Of a DNA stretch of 64,000 nt, positions 62,874-64,000 are shown piece by piece. This stretch comes from Herbidospora mongoliensis (GTDB lineage Bacteria > Actinomycetota > Actinomycetes > Streptosporangiales > Streptosporangiaceae), in NCBI RefSeq assembly GCF_001570545.1, contig NZ_BBXD01000021.1:124001-188000 (forward strand). Direction: 5' to 3'. The first letter of the stretch is position 1. Each line of letters begins with the position of its first letter. The position numbers and the translations under genes are program-made. The notes under the pieces are model-generated. The model saw nothing but the letters and a program-made list of their open reading frames with translations. It made no database searches and was not told the DNA's origin.

Positions 62874-64000
62874 CGAAGGCCCCCGACTCCACCACGACGG
62901 CGGCCGACAGCACCGGTGTGACGTGCCCGCGCCAGGTCCGGCGCATCTCGACCTCCGGCGGCACCAGCGGCAGCGGCGACCCCTTGAGCTGGATCCCGGC
63001 CCTGCGGGGCAGCGAGAGCCGGAACTGGGTGCCCTCGCCCGGGGCGCCCCAGGCCTGCAGCCAGCCGCCGTGCAGGATCGCGTCCTCGCGGGAGATGGCC
63101 AGGCCCAGGCCGGTGCCGCCGATGGTGCGGGCCCTGGACGGGTCGGCCCGCCAGAAGCGGTCGAAGACCATGTTCTCCTCGCCCGCCCGCAGGCCCACGC
63201 CGTGGTCGCGGACGGCGATGGCCACCGCGTCGCGGTCGGCCCCGAGGGTGACCACGATGTCCTTGCCCTCGCCGTGCTCGATCGCGTTGAACAGCAGGTT
63301 GCGCAGGATGCGCTCGATCCGCCGGGAGTCGCACTCGGCCATGCACGGGTCGGTGGGCAGGCGCAGTTCGAAGCGGGTGGCGTGGCGTTCGGCCAGCGCC
63401 TCGGAGTCGCCCACGGCGCGCAGCACGGTGTCGCGCATGTCGATCGACTCGAGGTCGAGGGTGGCGGCGCCGGCGTCGTAGCGGCTGATCTCCAGCAGGT
63501 CGGCCAGCATCGACTCGAACCGGTTGAGCTGGGCCTGCATGAGCTCGGCCGAGCGGGACGCCATGGGCTCGAAGTCCTCGCGGGCGTCGTACAGGAGATC
63601 GGCGGCCATCCGGACGGTGGTCAGCGGGGTGCGCAGCTCGTGGGAGACGTCGGAGACGAACTGGCGCTGCACCTGGGAGAGCTCCTCGAGCTGGTGGATC
63701 TTGAGCGCCAGGTTGGAGGCCATCTCGTTGAACGAGGCGGCGAGGCGGGCCAGGTCGTCTTCGCCGCGCACCTTCAGCCGCTCCTCGAGGCGGCCGGAGG
63801 CCAGCCGCTCGGCGGCCTGGCGGGTCAGCCGGACGGGCGTGACGACCTGACGGGTGACCAGCGAGGCGATCGCGGCCAGCAGCAGCACCAGACCCGCGCC
63901 GACCAGCACGAGGAGCTGGAGGACCGAGCTGAGCGTCGCCTCCTCCTCGTTGAGCGGGAACAGGTGGTAGACCTCGTAGTAACCGTTGGTGCCGCTGAAG
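62863..64000 (-). CDS. mtrB: Sensor histidine kinase MtrB, partial (5' end outside window)
   Basis: The C-terminal 378 residues are visible: a transmembrane helix (about LLVLVGAGLVLLLAAIASLV), a HAMP domain (VTPVRLTRQAAERLASGRL), the H box FVSDVSHELRTPLTTVR, the N box NLLFNAIEHGEG and G boxes VRDHGVGL and GGTGLGLAISRED. With lpqB downstream this is MtrB of the MtrAB system controlling cell-wall and division genes. Reading continues openly past base 64000. Confidence 0.93.
   Translation of the reverse strand, partial: FSGTNGYYEVYHLFPLNEEEATLSSVLQLLVLVGAGLVLLLAAIASLVTRQVVTPVRLTRQAAERLASGRLEERLKVRGEDDLARLAASFNEMASNLALKIHQLEELSQVQRQFVSDVSHELRTPLTTVRMAADLLYDAREDFEPMASRSAELMQAQLNRFESMLADLLEISRYDAGAATLDLESIDMRDTVLRAVGDSEALAERHATRFELRLPTDPCMAECDSRRIERILRNLLFNAIEHGEGKDIVVTLGADRDAVAIAVRDHGVGLRAGEENMVFDRFWRADPSRARTIGGTGLGLAISREDAILHGGWLQAWGAPGEGTQFRLSLPRRAGIQLKGSPLPLVPPEVEMRRTWRGHVTPVLSAAVVVESGAFDVD

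Overview
The window is chromosomal DNA of a high-GC actinomycete. The secA-...-hpf-comF-lpqB-mtrB block, ftsE-ftsX-smpB-ssrA, prfB, a DasR-type GntR regulator with PTS genes, a DUF574-type methyltransferase and frequent GTG starts all point that way. The overall mix suggests Streptosporangiales, but that family-level placement is inference.

Layout. 1-8178: a catabolic cluster that looks like steroid side-chain or fatty-acid degradation. It holds two thiolase-like proteins, a tandem DUF35 protein, an acyl-CoA synthetase, an enoyl-CoA hydratase, an IpdC-like flavin enzyme and a double-domain acyl-CoA dehydrogenase. A KstR2-like palindrome lies in the divergent promoter and AACnnGTT sites lie in a second gap. 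8237-15661: mixed single genes (HtrA-like lipoprotein protease, adenosine/aminofutalosine deaminase, methyltransferase, amidohydrolase, two SDRs, DUF899 protein, MerR regulator). 15795-22305: an accessory-looking stretch beside the 3' end of ssrA. It has a 33-codon ORF, an array of eight divergent tRNA genes, a hydrolase, a NUDIX protein, a broken hydrolase, a DinB-like gene, a YjbR-like gene, interspersed repeats and IS-end-like repeats.

22308-28230: tmRNA, a lipoprotein related to class B PBPs whose three catalytic motifs are all lost, smpB, ftsX, ftsE, a small zinc-ribbon membrane protein and prfB. 28303-34166: a lipoprotein and a giant NAD-glutamate dehydrogenase. 34430-41024: an ECF sigma/ZAS anti-sigma pair diverging from a probable redox operon. 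That operon encodes a DUF4142 protein, a DUF1996 protein with a Q/N-rich insert, a haem-type membrane protein and a NuoF-like flavoprotein with a ferredoxin tail; a bicovalent-FAD-type oxidase follows. This is the strongest candidate here for an undescribed system.

41002-45515: acetoacetyl-CoA synthetase, three HAD proteins and a small unknown. 45531-52814: a compact amino-sugar PTS locus (GH3 hexosaminidase, EI, HPr, IIA, IIB, SIS isomerase, DasR-like regulator, IIC) with dre-like palindromes and a decayed duplication of the IIC start. 53082-64000: conserved core genes (DUF6459 protein, secA, HGxxPAAW-like protein, YcaQ/AlkX-like protein, NarL-type regulator, hpf, comF, lpqB, and mtrB cut by the window edge).

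All functions are read from motifs and recalled family knowledge. No database search was run.
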